Origin: Pseudomonas beijingensis
GTDB lineage: Bacteria; Pseudomonadota; Gammaproteobacteria; Pseudomonadales; Pseudomonadaceae
Direction: 5' to 3'
NCBI RefSeq assembly: GCF_030687295.1
Contig: NZ_CP117425.1
Location: 496,001 to 560,000 of the forward strand
DNA: 64,000 nt
The notes under the pieces are model-generated. The model had not been told where the DNA came from and did not search any database. It saw only the letters and a program-made list of their open reading frames with translations. Positions 26,183-34,721 of the stretch are shown here, in pieces; the first letter of the stretch is position 1; every line of letters begins with the position of its first letter. The translations under genes and the position numbers were made by a program.

Positions 26183-26277
26183 TTCTTGCGTTCTCCTAAC
26201 GGTTAAATCCTATTACGCGTGATCTAACTCTTTCATCCTTCAGTGCCGGGCAGTGACAACTGAGTCGCCGGCACACC

Positions 26278-27465
26278 TTAGCCCATTTGGAAATGCAGGT
26301 TGGGAAAGATCAGCCCGGCGAAGCGTGCGGGCAAACCCGCTTCCACTGTACGGGATCTGGGGGTACTGCTTACCACGATCCCCGCTTCGATCAAGCGGCT
26401 CAGTTCCTCCGTCGCAAGCCGATCCTTCAAACCTGTGAACACCTTGAACTCCGCACGCGGCATCGCACCTTGGGTGAGAAGCGCCAGCACGGCAGCCGCG
26501 CTGGTGGGCCTGATGCCGGCACGGCGAAGGTCGGGATCGGTTGAAAACACATGAACAACCTGCTCGCGCAGCTTGGCTGGGTTTAGCGAGGTCGTCATGT
26601 ATTCAATCTGGTCGTGGCAGACATCGAGCATGAATTCGATGAAGTTGAAGTAGTGACGCTGTGAGAGTTGGCCGCGCCCGTCATAGTCACCCTCGCGAGG
26701 GCGATCAGCCAGAGCCAGGAAGCGATAGTACTCATCTTGCCTGCGCGCCAGGCCACGAGACAGTGACCAGAGGAAAGGTTTTAGCCCGAGGTGAACCAGT
26801 TGCAGGTGGGTGAGCATCCGAATCACCCGACCATTGCCGTCAAGGAAGGGGTGAACAAGCGCCACTCGGTGATGGCCTGCCAGGGCAGCGATCAATTGCC
26901 GTCGCGGATCCCTGATTCGTCCGTAGTGCAACTGCAGATGCTCAAGCATGGGCAATACAGCGGCAGCCGCAGGAGCGATATGCGCGCCGACTTGAACCTG
27001 TTCGTTCTCTTCGGCCCGCAGTCTGCCGGGTTCCATCATGCGACCATCGCCCAAGGTCAGTTCCTGCGTGGAAGCATCCTTGAACAGTCGACGATGGATG
27101 GCGGCGATCAACTTGGGATCGAACATGGCAGAGAAATTGTCCGCTGGCCGCATGCGAAGCAGCCGCTCCATCACCTCCTGCTGCGTCATGTGTTGCACGG
27201 CAAGCTCTTTGAGCTCTTTTCTTTCCCGTTTTGGTGTCGTGCGAGCAATCTGGAGGTCGGCGATCTCGGTTCGATGCCCTTCGATCAGATTCGAGTAGTA
27301 GGTATTGGTGATGCGCAGCAGGCCCGCCAGTTGCCTGGATGTCTCATCGGCCAGCCGTCCGGCAAGAAAGGCTGCCTTGCGCGGCAACTGATCCGCGGCC
27401 TGAATGATCGAGTCGGGCAGGTTTTCTGGCAGTACGGGGTCAAGGTACGTTTTTGAAGTGATCAT
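26278..27465 (-). CDS. Fic-family protein (probable AMP transferase)
   Basis: A 395-residue Fic protein, likely to transfer AMP (or another nucleotide moiety) to a protein hydroxyl. The active-site motif HPFLDGNGRVIRML is intact, with the catalytic His and the anion-binding GNGR. The autoinhibitory motif (S/T)xxxE(G/N) occurs N-terminally as SNLIEG, which marks a class II, self-inhibited Fic protein needing no separate antitoxin. The C-terminal ~75 residues look like a winged helix (RPTSAAAVLALLTQGAMPRAEFKVFTGL..ATEELSRLIEAGIV). The ATG at 27465 has GGAAGC six bases ahead. It sits between DUF4350 and moxR, splitting an otherwise compact operon, and its DNA is visibly less GC-rich than its neighbours, as if acquired. 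Confidence 0.9.
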   Translation of the reverse strand: MITSKTYLDPVLPENLPDSIIQAADQLPRKAAFLAGRLADETSRQLAGLLRITNTYYSNLIEGHRTEIADLQIARTTPKRERKELKELAVQHMTQQEVMERLLRMRPADNFSAMFDPKLIAAIHRRLFKDASTQELTLGDGRMMEPGRLRAEENEQVQVGAHIAPAAAAVLPMLEHLQLHYGRIRDPRRQLIAALAGHHRVALVHPFLDGNGRVIRMLTHLQLVHLGLKPFLWSLSRGLARRQDEYYRFLALADRPREGDYDGRGQLSQRHYFNFIEFMLDVCHDQIEYMTTSLNPAKLREQVVHVFSTDPDLRRAGIRPTSAAAVLALLTQGAMPRAEFKVFTGLKDRLATEELSRLIEAGIVVSSTPRSRTVEAGLPARFAGLIFPNLHFQMG

Positions 27466-27622
27466 TATTTGCTTCCGGCGAGCGCAAACGACTTTTTTTG
27501 GGTAATTCCTGCGGAAATTTATGCGGAAAATAAAATGGTCTGTAAAGCCCGTAATTTCTAGCTTTATCGAAGCCGTAAGATAGATGATTCCCAGTAATTT
27601 TGCGGATTTTTTTGCGGAAAAT
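27466..27622. promoter_or_regulatory. AT-rich leader of the Fic gene with paired TGCGG sites
   Basis: A 157-bp stretch far richer in A+T than its surroundings. It holds two pairs of TGCGG(A) words, at 27510/27522 and at 27601/27613; in both pairs the words are exactly 12 bp apart and embedded in A/T runs. It looks like a promoter with two operator sites. Confidence 0.6.
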
Positions 27623-28786
27623 TTATAGAGCATTCCTGAGGGTTTGCAAATGGGCGACCTGGCGGCAGAACTCGGCGCTGGACATCCGCTGTTTCGGCCG
27701 TGGGCTCAAGGCCTGGCTGATGGCCCGTGTGGGTTGCCGGGTCAGGCGGGCGAGTACCTGCCATTGTTCGGCGACGGCCAGTTGTTCGAAGCCTGGGTGA
27801 AGATGGCGTGCCCGGCGCAGCACGTCTTGTTGCAAGGCGTGCAACAGGTGCTGCTGGCCGTTGTGGCGCAGGTGGAAACCGGCGCTGGCCTGCACGTGTT
27901 CTTCCAACTGACGCCGCGCCTGGGAGGCCGGGGGTTGCAGCGGGCCGTGGCGCACCGCCGAGCGCCAGAACCACAGGGCAACCAAGGCCAGCAGTGCCAC
28001 CAGCGCCTGGGGGAAATAGCGCAGCAACAGGGTCAGCAGGGTGTCGTGGTCGGTGTTGAACAGCAGGGTGACGTCCGTGTCGGCGCTCAAATACCAGAGC
28101 AGCCAGGCGTTGTCGTACTGGTCGATGGCGTCGTTCTTCCACAGCTCGGCGTCGGTGATCACGGTGATCGAGCCCAGGCCAAGGTTCAATTGCATCATGT
28201 GGGTCGAGGCCGCGCTGTTGGCCCAGGCCTGGGCCAGGTTGTGCGGGTCTTCTAGGTGGAAGTCGGTGTCGAAGCCGGCATACGCTGGCGCCTCTTCGTC
28301 TTCCAGGTAGAGCTTGGTCAGTTCCGGGTAACGGTCCTTGATCAGTTCGGGCGCGGGCTCCTTGAGGTCTTCGCTCAGGAGTTGGCGCAGGCGCACGCGG
28401 TCGAGCAGCAGGTCGCCGCTGCTGCCGGTGCTCTTGTCCCACAAGGCTTCGGCCACAAAGACCAGGCGTCCGCCGGCCCGGGTCCAGTTCATCAACTGTT
28501 CGACTTCCCGTGGCGTCATGTGGGTGCGCTCGCCCAGCCACAGCAGGCTGTGCTGGCGTGGCTCCAGTGTGGGCAGCACTTCCAGGCTGTTGGCGTGCTC
28601 GACGTTGATCCCCCGCTGGCGCAGGAACAGTTCGGCGGCCAGGTAAGGGTTGGCCTGGGCTTGCGGGGAGGGGCCGTGTTCGACGACCTCCTCATAAGGC
28701 ACGGCCTTGGTGTAGAGATAGAAACCGAATACGCACACCACGGCGGCCAGCACGGCGCCGATCAGCCACCCCGCATGCCGGCTCAT
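27623..28786 (-). CDS. DUF4350 domain membrane protein
   Basis: A 387-residue protein of the DUF4350 family. One N-terminal membrane helix (WLIGAVLAAVVCVFGFYLY), then a GATase-like periplasmic/cytosolic domain (PYLAAELFLRQRGINVEHANSLEVLP, SLLWLGERTHMTPREVEQLMNWTRAGGRLVFVAE), a second membrane helix (YFPQALVALLALVALWFW) and a C-terminal helical tail. It follows DUF4129 with a 4-bp ATGA overlap and is normally followed by moxR. Its stop is at the edge of the AT-rich Fic leader, so the right-hand insertion boundary falls within or just after its last codons; the C-terminus LQTLRNAL looks intact. Biochemical role unknown. Confidence 0.85.
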   Translation of the reverse strand: MSRHAGWLIGAVLAAVVCVFGFYLYTKAVPYEEVVEHGPSPQAQANPYLAAELFLRQRGINVEHANSLEVLPTLEPRQHSLLWLGERTHMTPREVEQLMNWTRAGGRLVFVAEALWDKSTGSSGDLLLDRVRLRQLLSEDLKEPAPELIKDRYPELTKLYLEDEEAPAYAGFDTDFHLEDPHNLAQAWANSAASTHMMQLNLGLGSITVITDAELWKNDAIDQYDNAWLLWYLSADTDVTLLFNTDHDTLLTLLLRYFPQALVALLALVALWFWRSAVRHGPLQPPASQARRQLEEHVQASAGFHLRHNGQQHLLHALQQDVLRRARHLHPGFEQLAVAEQWQVLARLTRQPTRAISQALSPRPKQRMSSAEFCRQVAHLQTLRNAL

Positions 28787-30324
28787 CGAGACGCTCCCGG
28801 ACCGAACAGCCCGCGCCAGCCGTCACACAGTTCCTGTTGCAGGTGGGTCGGCGGTGGGCGATGCCCATAGGCAATGTTCTGCCAATGCACGGTCAGGCTT
28901 TGGCTGAAGCCCAGCAGGTTGTCCTGTTTGAGCTGTTCGACGCGTTGCAGCACCTGGCCTTCGGTGTCGGACGGTTTCAAGGGGATCTTGAAGTCATGGT
29001 GCAACCGGCTGAGCAGTGCCCGGTACAGCAGGCCCAAGGCTTCACGGGGTTGCGTGGCCCACAGCTGTTCGACGCTGGCGGCGACGTCGGTCGGCAGGCT
29101 TTCTTCACGAATATCCAGGCCGAACATGTGGGCCGGCGCTGCGCGTTCCACGGGCAGGCGTTGCGTCGGTCGGCGATTGACCAGGGCTTTGAGCCGTTCC
29201 CGGTAGTGCCAGGCCAGCCAGACGATCGCGCCCACCAGGCAGGCCCACAGCGCGACCTGGATCAGCGCGGCGGCGATGTCGAAGCGTTGGCCGCCGAGCC
29301 ATTTGAACAGCGCCTTGAGCCAGCTCGGTTTGGCCTCGGTTTCGTCGGCGGATTCGGCGGTTTCTTCACCGAAACGATAACGGGTGACGGTCTCGGGGTT
29401 CTTGAATGGCGGGGCGTCGAGGATCGCCTTGATGCTGTCCCGGGAAGCTTCGCTGGTAAGGGGTTGGTTGAGCAGCCGCGGGCTGTCGGGGTCGCTGTTG
29501 TCTTCAGCGGCAAACGCCGGGGGCGCCAGTGGCAGCATCACCAGGGCCAGCAGCAACAATGCCGGGGCCACGCCGCTCAGGCGCTGGCGCAGGCGCCGGA
29601 ACACCAGCTCGATGTCCCACGCCTCGAGGATCGTGCGCCGGTTCAGGTAGAGGCTAAAGCCGCAGGCGACGTACACCGGCTCCCACAAGATCAGCAGCAG
29701 CGGGTAGAGGAAGTTGACCAGGTGCTCGAACCACAACCAGTCCTGCTCGGCCGCTGACACCAGCATTTCCCAGTCCCATTGCAGTTCGACTTGTTGCGGC
29801 ACGAACAGGTAGAACAGGGCCATCAGGCCGAACCACAGGGCGGTTTCCAGGTGCATACCGATAATGGTCAACCATTGCGCCGCGCCGCGGTTGCGTTGCA
29901 GCAACACCTGTATGCGTTGCGCCCGCGCCTCACCGGCGAGCCCTTCGAGTTGCACCACCGGCAGCAGGAAGCTGCGACTCAGGCTCAGCCGGCGCCAGGT
30001 CAGGCTGGCCAGCAACTGGGGCTTGAGCAGCGCCGGCCATTGGCGCAGGGCCTGCCTCAAGGTGGGGGTTTCGCCAAACAGCGCCTTGGACAGGATGTAC
30101 AGGGGCAAACGGTCAAAGGCCGGTTTCAACCACCAGAACAGCATTACCACCAGGGACGGTGAATCCCACAGCAGCAGGGTCAGCAACAGGTACACCGGCA
30201 GCGTGATGATCGCCCAACTGGTCATCAGCAGGCGTCGATGCTGCTGGCTCATCAATATGCCAAGGTCCATGGCTTCCCAGGTGGTGCGTGGACGGATGAC
30301 GACGGTGGCATCACTCAGGCGCAT
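28783..30324 (-). CDS. DUF4129 domain membrane protein
   Basis: A 513-residue membrane protein. Several spans in the first 250 residues (WAIITLPVYLLLTLLLW, TIIGMHLETALWFGLMALFYLFV, LYPLLLILWEPVYVACGFSLYL), a further one at APALLLLALVMLPLAP, and a last span at LIQVALWACLVGAIVWLAW; the DUF4129 domain fills the C-terminal ~110 residues (EQLWATQPREALGLLYRALLSRLHHDF..LPLKPSDTEGQVL-type). I start at the ATG 30324 with GGACGGG ahead; it overlaps the SpoIIM gene by 14 bp. Part of the envelope operon; the function is not known. Confidence 0.82.
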   Translation of the reverse strand: MRLSDATVVIRPRTTWEAMDLGILMSQQHRRLLMTSWAIITLPVYLLLTLLLWDSPSLVVMLFWWLKPAFDRLPLYILSKALFGETPTLRQALRQWPALLKPQLLASLTWRRLSLSRSFLLPVVQLEGLAGEARAQRIQVLLQRNRGAAQWLTIIGMHLETALWFGLMALFYLFVPQQVELQWDWEMLVSAAEQDWLWFEHLVNFLYPLLLILWEPVYVACGFSLYLNRRTILEAWDIELVFRRLRQRLSGVAPALLLLALVMLPLAPPAFAAEDNSDPDSPRLLNQPLTSEASRDSIKAILDAPPFKNPETVTRYRFGEETAESADETEAKPSWLKALFKWLGGQRFDIAAALIQVALWACLVGAIVWLAWHYRERLKALVNRRPTQRLPVERAAPAHMFGLDIREESLPTDVAASVEQLWATQPREALGLLYRALLSRLHHDFKIPLKPSDTEGQVLQRVEQLKQDNLLGFSQSLTVHWQNIAYGHRPPPTHLQQELCDGWRGLFGPGASR

Positions 30325-31285
30325 GGCGGACCCGTCCGGCAAGCGACAGATAGCTGATGACCAACAGCCATAGCAAGGCGCCCACCGTGTATTTGGTGGC
30401 GGGTGTCACCGCGCTGGAGGACCAGTAGGCCTCGATGAACGCGGCAATGAGCAGGAACAGCATCACCCCGCCGATCATCAGCACGCTTTTACCCGCCGCA
30501 AGCCGCAAGGCCTCGCCCCGGGTCAGGCGCCCCGGGGCGATCAAGGCCCAGCCCAGTTGCAGGCCCGCGGCACCGGCCAGGGCGATGGCGGTGAGTTCAA
30601 AGGCACCGTGGCCGATCACGAACGACCAGAACGTTCCCCCGGAGCCGATCTGGGTCAGGTGCCCGGCCACCGCGCCAATGGTCAGGCCATTGAAAAACAG
30701 GAAGAACGCGCTGCCCAGCCCAAACATCAAGCCACTGGCGAACGTCTGAAAGGCAATGCCGATGTTGTGCATGATGTAGTAGCCGAACATGACCCAGTCC
30801 TCGCTGGCGGCCCGTTCGACCGAACGCCCCAAGTGCCCGGAGGCCGGGTCATACATGCTGCGGATCTGGCTGATTTCGTCGGCGCCCAGCACGCTGTAGA
30901 CCAGTTCCGGGAACAGGTAGACCAGCAGCCCGATGCCCACCAGGCTGCCCAGGAACATCAGACTGGCGGCCAGCACGAAGCGCCATTGTTCACGTACCAG
31001 GCGGGGAAAACCGACCAGGATAAAGGTCGAAAGGCTGGCCGAGGGGCGGCTGCGATCCCGGTAGAGTTGCTGGTGACCGCGCAGCGCCAGTTGTTGCAGG
31101 GTGTCGACCAGCAAGCTGCTGTAGCCCCGGGCCTGGGCCAGCGCCAGGTGATGACAGAGCCGTCGGTAGGCGGCGGGGAAGTCACCGCTCTGGGGCACGT
31201 TGCGGCTGCGCTCCAATTGATCGAGTTGCCGGGACAGATGCTCCCATTCTCCTTGGTGGCGACTTTCGAACAGGCTTTGCTTCAT
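30311..31285 (-). CDS. Stage II sporulation protein M-like (DUF95) membrane protein
   Basis: A 324-residue SpoIIM/DUF95 integral membrane protein with about five spans after a ~110-residue cytosolic helical start. Conserved features: FRRLCHHLALAQARGYS-like start region, EQWRFVLAASLMFLGSLVGIGLLVYL, YIMHNIGIAFQTFASGLMFGLGSAFFLFFNGLTIGAVAGHL and GHGAFELTAIALAGAAGLQLG. In spore-formers SpoIIM works in septal peptidoglycan remodelling; in Pseudomonas the paralogue travels with RDD, DUF4129 and MoxR genes and its role is not established. It overlaps the RDD gene by 4 bp (ATGA). Confidence 0.9.
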   Translation of the reverse strand: MKQSLFESRHQGEWEHLSRQLDQLERSRNVPQSGDFPAAYRRLCHHLALAQARGYSSLLVDTLQQLALRGHQQLYRDRSRPSASLSTFILVGFPRLVREQWRFVLAASLMFLGSLVGIGLLVYLFPELVYSVLGADEISQIRSMYDPASGHLGRSVERAASEDWVMFGYYIMHNIGIAFQTFASGLMFGLGSAFFLFFNGLTIGAVAGHLTQIGSGGTFWSFVIGHGAFELTAIALAGAAGLQLGWALIAPGRLTRGEALRLAAGKSVLMIGGVMLFLLIAAFIEAYWSSSAVTPATKYTVGALLWLLVISYLSLAGRVRHAPE

Positions 31286-32007
31286 GTCGGCCCCAGCAGG
31301 CCGCGGGCGATGCCATTGAGTTCGGCGGTGGCATTCGGCCCCTGGACGTTCAGTGGTGCGGCCAGGATCGCCGCCAGTTCGTTGACCCGCGCCTGGGACA
31401 ATTCTGCCTGGCGTTCGGCGAAGCCCAGCACGGCGCGTTGCTCATGCAGGTTCAGGGGGAAAGGCGTGCGTATCGGCGAGGCCATGGGCAATGCGGGGCG
31501 TTTGACCGGTTGTTCGCGATACACCACCAGCGTGCCGGCAGCGAGGTCGCCCAGGCGCTTGAACGCCGGATGCTGCAGGCAGCAGATGGCGCCGAAGGTG
31601 TAGCCGAAGGGCAGCATGTCGACGAAACGCAGCAGGTTGCGGATCAACGATGCCGACCAGCCGATGGGCCGGCCATCGTCCTGCACCACGCGCAGCCCCA
31701 TGATCTGCTTGCCGGGAGAGCGCCCCTGGTTGAGTACCTCGAACAACACCATGTACCACCAGCTGACGACAAACAGCAGGATGGAGCCCAGGCCGAGCCC
31801 CAGCTCGCCGAAAAACGCCAGGACCAGGAAAAAAACACCCAGGACCAACCCGCGTATGCCCAAATCGATGGCGAAGGCGATTGCACGCGGCATCAACCCC
31901 GCCGGACGCAGCGGCAGGTCGATGCCCTCCGGCGTTTCCACCTGATAACGCGTGTCCAGGGGCGCGGGCAGCGTCGCGTTCCTTTGCAGTGCTGGTGTCT
32001 CGAGCAT
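31282..32007 (-). CDS. RDD family membrane protein
   Basis: A 241-residue RDD-domain protein and first gene of the envelope operon. The family Arg and two Asp are in RAIAFAIDLGIRGLV and FVDMLPFGYTFGAICCL; membrane spans are LVLGVFFLVLAFF and SILLFVVSWWYMVLFEV; the NQGRSPGKQIMGLRVVQ loop is the family hallmark. A soluble C-terminal tail of ~70 residues follows. The ATG at 32007 has AGG seven bases ahead; a TTG two codons earlier is also possible. The operon promoter should lie in the 500-bp gap upstream. Confidence 0.9.
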   Translation of the reverse strand: MLETPALQRNATLPAPLDTRYQVETPEGIDLPLRPAGLMPRAIAFAIDLGIRGLVLGVFFLVLAFFGELGLGLGSILLFVVSWWYMVLFEVLNQGRSPGKQIMGLRVVQDDGRPIGWSASLIRNLLRFVDMLPFGYTFGAICCLQHPAFKRLGDLAAGTLVVYREQPVKRPALPMASPIRTPFPLNLHEQRAVLGFAERQAELSQARVNELAAILAAPLNVQGPNATAELNGIARGLLGPT

Positions 32008-32189
32008 GGGCAACCTGTGATGGGCCAGACCGAATGTTCAATCTCGGCCCAGATGCTAGCAGTCTTCGCGCGGGCAAACGATAGAACAGTGTGGGGCATT
32101 TCATGGTTTGCAACAGGATTGAGAGGGCGAACACTGTCTGCATCATCTTGTGGGATTGAACATCGCAGCCGTGAGCACCGGCGTTCAAC

Positions 32190-32279
32190 TGTGGGAGCGG
32201 GCTTGCCCGCGAAGGCGTCGGAACATCCAGCATTGATGCAAGCTGAGTCACCGCTTTCGCGAGCAAGCCCGCTCCCACA
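32190..32279. repeat. REPIN, GTGGGAGC family (copy 1 of a local pair)
   Basis: Left REP is TGTGGGAGCGGGCTTGCCCGCGAA (Pro-Arg variant CCCGC); spacer GGCGTCGGAACATCCAGCAT and TTGATGCAAGCTGAGTCACC is repeated in the REPIN at 32326. Confidence 0.9.
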
Positions 32280-32325
32280 GGGGATTTAGGGTGAATACAA
32301 ATCCTGCAATCGCCCGAAAAACCAT

Positions 32326-32415
32326 TGTGGGAGCGGGCTTGCCCGCGAAGGCGTCGGAACATTCAGCATTGATGCAAGCTGAGTCACCGCTATCGCGAGC
32401 AAGCTCGCTCCCACT
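32326..32415. repeat. REPIN, GTGGGAGC family (copy 2 of a local pair)
   Basis: Same left REP and spacer as 32190-32279 with two or three base changes, 136 bp away: a local duplication. Confidence 0.9.
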
Positions 32416-32520
32416 GGATGGGGGGTGGCGCCCGTGCTGGCATTCAAAAGTTACGGCACTGCTGGTCTCAGGCAGGTTCAAGCGCCTAGACTTCGCCAGT
32501 CTTCAGTTCAGGAACAACCC

Positions 32521-33957
32521 GTGACTTCCATCTTCTGGTACGACTACGAAACCACCGGCATCAACCCGCGTTGCGACCGGCCCTTGCAGGTGGCGGGTAT
32601 CCGTACCGATTTCGAGCTCAATGAAATCGACGAACCGGTGAACCTGTATTGCCGCCCCAGCGATGACATCCTGCCGCATCCGGCAGCCTGTGCGATTACC
32701 GGCATCACCCCGACGTGCCTGGCCGAAAAAGGCTTGAGCGAAGCCGATTTCATGACCCGCGTCCACGCGCAGTTGGCCGCGCCCGGTACCTGTGGCGCCG
32801 GCTACAACACGCTGCGCTTCGACGATGAAATGACTCGCTACAGCCTCTATCGGAATTTCTTCGACCCGTACGCGCGGGAATGGCAGGGCGGTAACAGTCG
32901 CTGGGACTTGATCGACCTGGTGCGCGCGGCCTATGCGCTGCGCCCGCAAGGCATTGTCTGGCCGCAAGAGGATGGACGCGTCACCCTCAAGCTCGAACGC
33001 CTGACCGCCGCCAATGGCATCGATCATGGCCAGGCCCACGATGCGTTATCGGACGTGCGCGCAACCATCGCCCTGGCCCGTCTGATCCGTCAGCGGCAAC
33101 CCCGGCTCTACGACTGGTTGTTCCAGCTACGCAGCAAACAGAAGGTGATGGACCAGATCCGCCTATTGCAGCCGATGGTGCATATTTCCGGTCGCTTCTC
33201 GGCGGCGCGCAACTACATCGGCGTGGTATTGCCGCTGGCCTGGCACCCGAAAAACCGCAACGCCCTGATTGTCTGCGATCTGCACCTGGACCCCCAGGGC
33301 TTGTTGGATCACGACGCCGAAACCCTGCGCCAGCGTTTATATACTCGCCGTGAAGAACTGCTCGAAGGTGAGTTGCCGGTGCCGCTCAAGCTTATCCACA
33401 TCAACAAATGCCCGGTGGTCGCGCCGTTGTCGGTACTGCGCGTCGAGGACCAGCAGCGGCTGGCACTGGACATGGAAAGCTATCAACAGCGTGCATTGCG
33501 GCTAACTGACGCACAGAAAGTTTGGCAGGATAAACTTCAGGCTATTTATGGCCGTGAGGATTTCACCGCCAGCGAGGATCCCGAGCAACAGTTATACGCG
33601 GGCTTCTTGGGCGATCGTGATCGGCGTTTATGTGAACAAGTGCGCCTGGCGGATCCGGCGCAGTTGGCTCAAGAGCACTGGCCTTTCGATGATGAGCGTC
33701 TGCCGGAACTATTGTTCCGATATCGTGCACGCAACTTTCCAGAGACCTTGAATCCCGAAGAGCAGGGGCGTTGGAGAATTTTCTGTCAACAACGTCTGGC
33801 CGCCCCGGAATGGGGAGCGCCTAATACCCTGCAAAGTTTTGACGAGGCGATGGGAGAGTGGATGGCCCTGTCTACGCCAATGCAGCAAGAAGTACTCGCG
33901 CAGTGGCAGGGCTACAGCCAGCAATTGCGCAAACGTTTAAGCCTGGAATCGCAATGA
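32521..33957 (+). CDS. sbcB: Exodeoxyribonuclease I
   Basis: A 478-residue 3'-to-5' single-strand DNA exonuclease acting in recombination and mismatch repair. The three DEDDh exonuclease motifs are visible: FWYDYETTGINPRCDRPLQ (Asp and Glu), YNTLRFDDEMTRY (Asp), and HGQAHDALSDVRATIALA (His and Asp). The SH3-like and helical ExoI C-terminal parts follow (KVMDQIRLLQPMVHISGRFSAARNY). Length matches the E. coli enzyme. I start at GTG 32521, which has AGGA seven bases ahead and begins exactly where the family does; the open frame upstream runs through a REP and is not coding. It ends at a shared terminator with mvaT. Confidence 0.95.
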   Translation: MTSIFWYDYETTGINPRCDRPLQVAGIRTDFELNEIDEPVNLYCRPSDDILPHPAACAITGITPTCLAEKGLSEADFMTRVHAQLAAPGTCGAGYNTLRFDDEMTRYSLYRNFFDPYAREWQGGNSRWDLIDLVRAAYALRPQGIVWPQEDGRVTLKLERLTAANGIDHGQAHDALSDVRATIALARLIRQRQPRLYDWLFQLRSKQKVMDQIRLLQPMVHISGRFSAARNYIGVVLPLAWHPKNRNALIVCDLHLDPQGLLDHDAETLRQRLYTRREELLEGELPVPLKLIHINKCPVVAPLSVLRVEDQQRLALDMESYQQRALRLTDAQKVWQDKLQAIYGREDFTASEDPEQQLYAGFLGDRDRRLCEQVRLADPAQLAQEHWPFDDERLPELLFRYRARNFPETLNPEEQGRWRIFCQQRLAAPEWGAPNTLQSFDEAMGEWMALSTPMQQEVLAQWQGYSQQLRKRLSLESQ

Positions 33958-33977
33958 AATGAAAAGATAACAGGCAT

Positions 33978-34009
33978 AAAAAAACGCCAGTCATCACTGG
34001 CGTTTTTTG
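33978..34009. terminator. Bidirectional terminator between sbcB and mvaT
   Basis: AAAACGCCAG, six bases, CTGGCGTTTT with A- and T-runs on both outer sides, serving two convergent genes. Confidence 0.9.
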
Positions 34010-34038
34010 TTCGCAAAGAAGCTTGCGCCGCGGCGGGC

Positions 34039-34416
34039 TTAGCCCAGCAGGGTTGCCCAACCTTCTACCACGTCACCGCCCCACTTGGCTTTCCACTCTT
34101 TCAGAGTCTTGTGGTTGCCACCTTTGGTTTCGATGACTTCGCCGTTGTGCGGGTTCTTGTATTGCTTAACTTTGCGAGCGCGCTTGGTGCCAGTAGTTTT
34201 GACGGCGCCACGTGGCGCTTTGCTCGACTTGGCTTCTGGATCCAGCAGGGCAATGATGTCACGCAGCGACTTGGAGTATTCGCCCATCAGCGTGCGCAGT
34301 TTGCCTTCGAATTCCAGCTCGGTTTGCAGTTTGTCGTCTTGCGACAGGTTTTTCAGGCGAGCTTGCAGTTCTTTGATGGCTTCTTCTGTGGCGCGGTATT
34401 CATTGATCAAGGACAT
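34039..34416 (-). CDS. mvaT: H-NS-like xenogeneic silencer MvaT
   Basis: A 125-residue MvaT-family nucleoid protein that binds AT-rich DNA and silences acquired genes. The N-terminal coiled coil for dimer and higher-order assembly is MSLINEYRATEEAIKELQ..QTELEFEGKLRTLMGEYSKSLRDIIALLD; after a Lys/Ala-rich linker (PRGAVKTTGTKRARKVKQ) the DNA-binding domain reads YKNPHNGEVIETKGGNHKTLKEWKAKWG, with the Lys and the RGN-like minor-groove loop. The start at 34416 has AAGGT eight bases ahead and is the family start. Its own upstream region is strikingly AT-rich, consistent with autoregulation. MvaT and MvaU paralogues are close; the sequence looks more like MvaT. Confidence 0.93.
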   Translation of the reverse strand: MSLINEYRATEEAIKELQARLKNLSQDDKLQTELEFEGKLRTLMGEYSKSLRDIIALLDPEAKSSKAPRGAVKTTGTKRARKVKQYKNPHNGEVIETKGGNHKTLKEWKAKWGGDVVEGWATLLG

Positions 34417-34721
34417 GTGGACTACCTTATGTAGGACGCGGGTGACAAGGAGACAGTGCGGCAATAGTAATCAGACAGTTTCATCAAGTAAACATTTAAC
34501 CGATGTTTTATTTAATTAATTAGTGCTGCACCACAAAAATGCCTCTTGCAGTTAAATACCGCGACAGATGTTTTCACATCTGTCCCTCATATAACCCGCC
34601 TTCCCGGGCTTCGCAGGCCATGGCCTGGGCTGTCCCCCGTGATTCGGCGTGTCATCGATACTGCAGTTTTGCCGCGCAATGGCTAGAATGGCCGCCTTTG
34701 CGAAGTTCTGGAGTTTCCCTA
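34417..34721. other. AT-rich divergent promoter region (mvaT / purU)
   Basis: About 300 bp with runs such as TTTTATTTAATTAATTAG, a likely target for MvaT itself. It also contains the perfect hairpin at 34563-34584. No supported ORF. Confidence 0.5.
34563..34584. promoter_or_regulatory. Perfect 9-bp inverted repeat in the mvaT/purU region
   Basis: GACAGATGT TTTC ACATCTGTC. No T-run follows on either strand, so it is an operator or RNA hairpin candidate, not a terminator. Confidence 0.45.

Larger units (their letters stand above)
32008..32520. other. Divergent intergenic region (RDD / sbcB) with two REPINs
   Basis: About 510 bp. The first ~180 bp beside RDD is REP-free and probably holds the operon promoter, although I cannot point to clear -10/-35 boxes. 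The remainder is the two REPINs listed separately and ~100 bp of sbcB leader. Confidence 0.5.

Noticed and set aside
28783..28786. Frameshift between DUF4129 and DUF4350
   Set aside because: The 4-bp ATGA overlap is normal translational coupling; both proteins have complete ends.
32425..32520. Extended N-terminus of sbcB
   Set aside because: The extra codons run from a REP end; the family begins at the GTG with its RBS.
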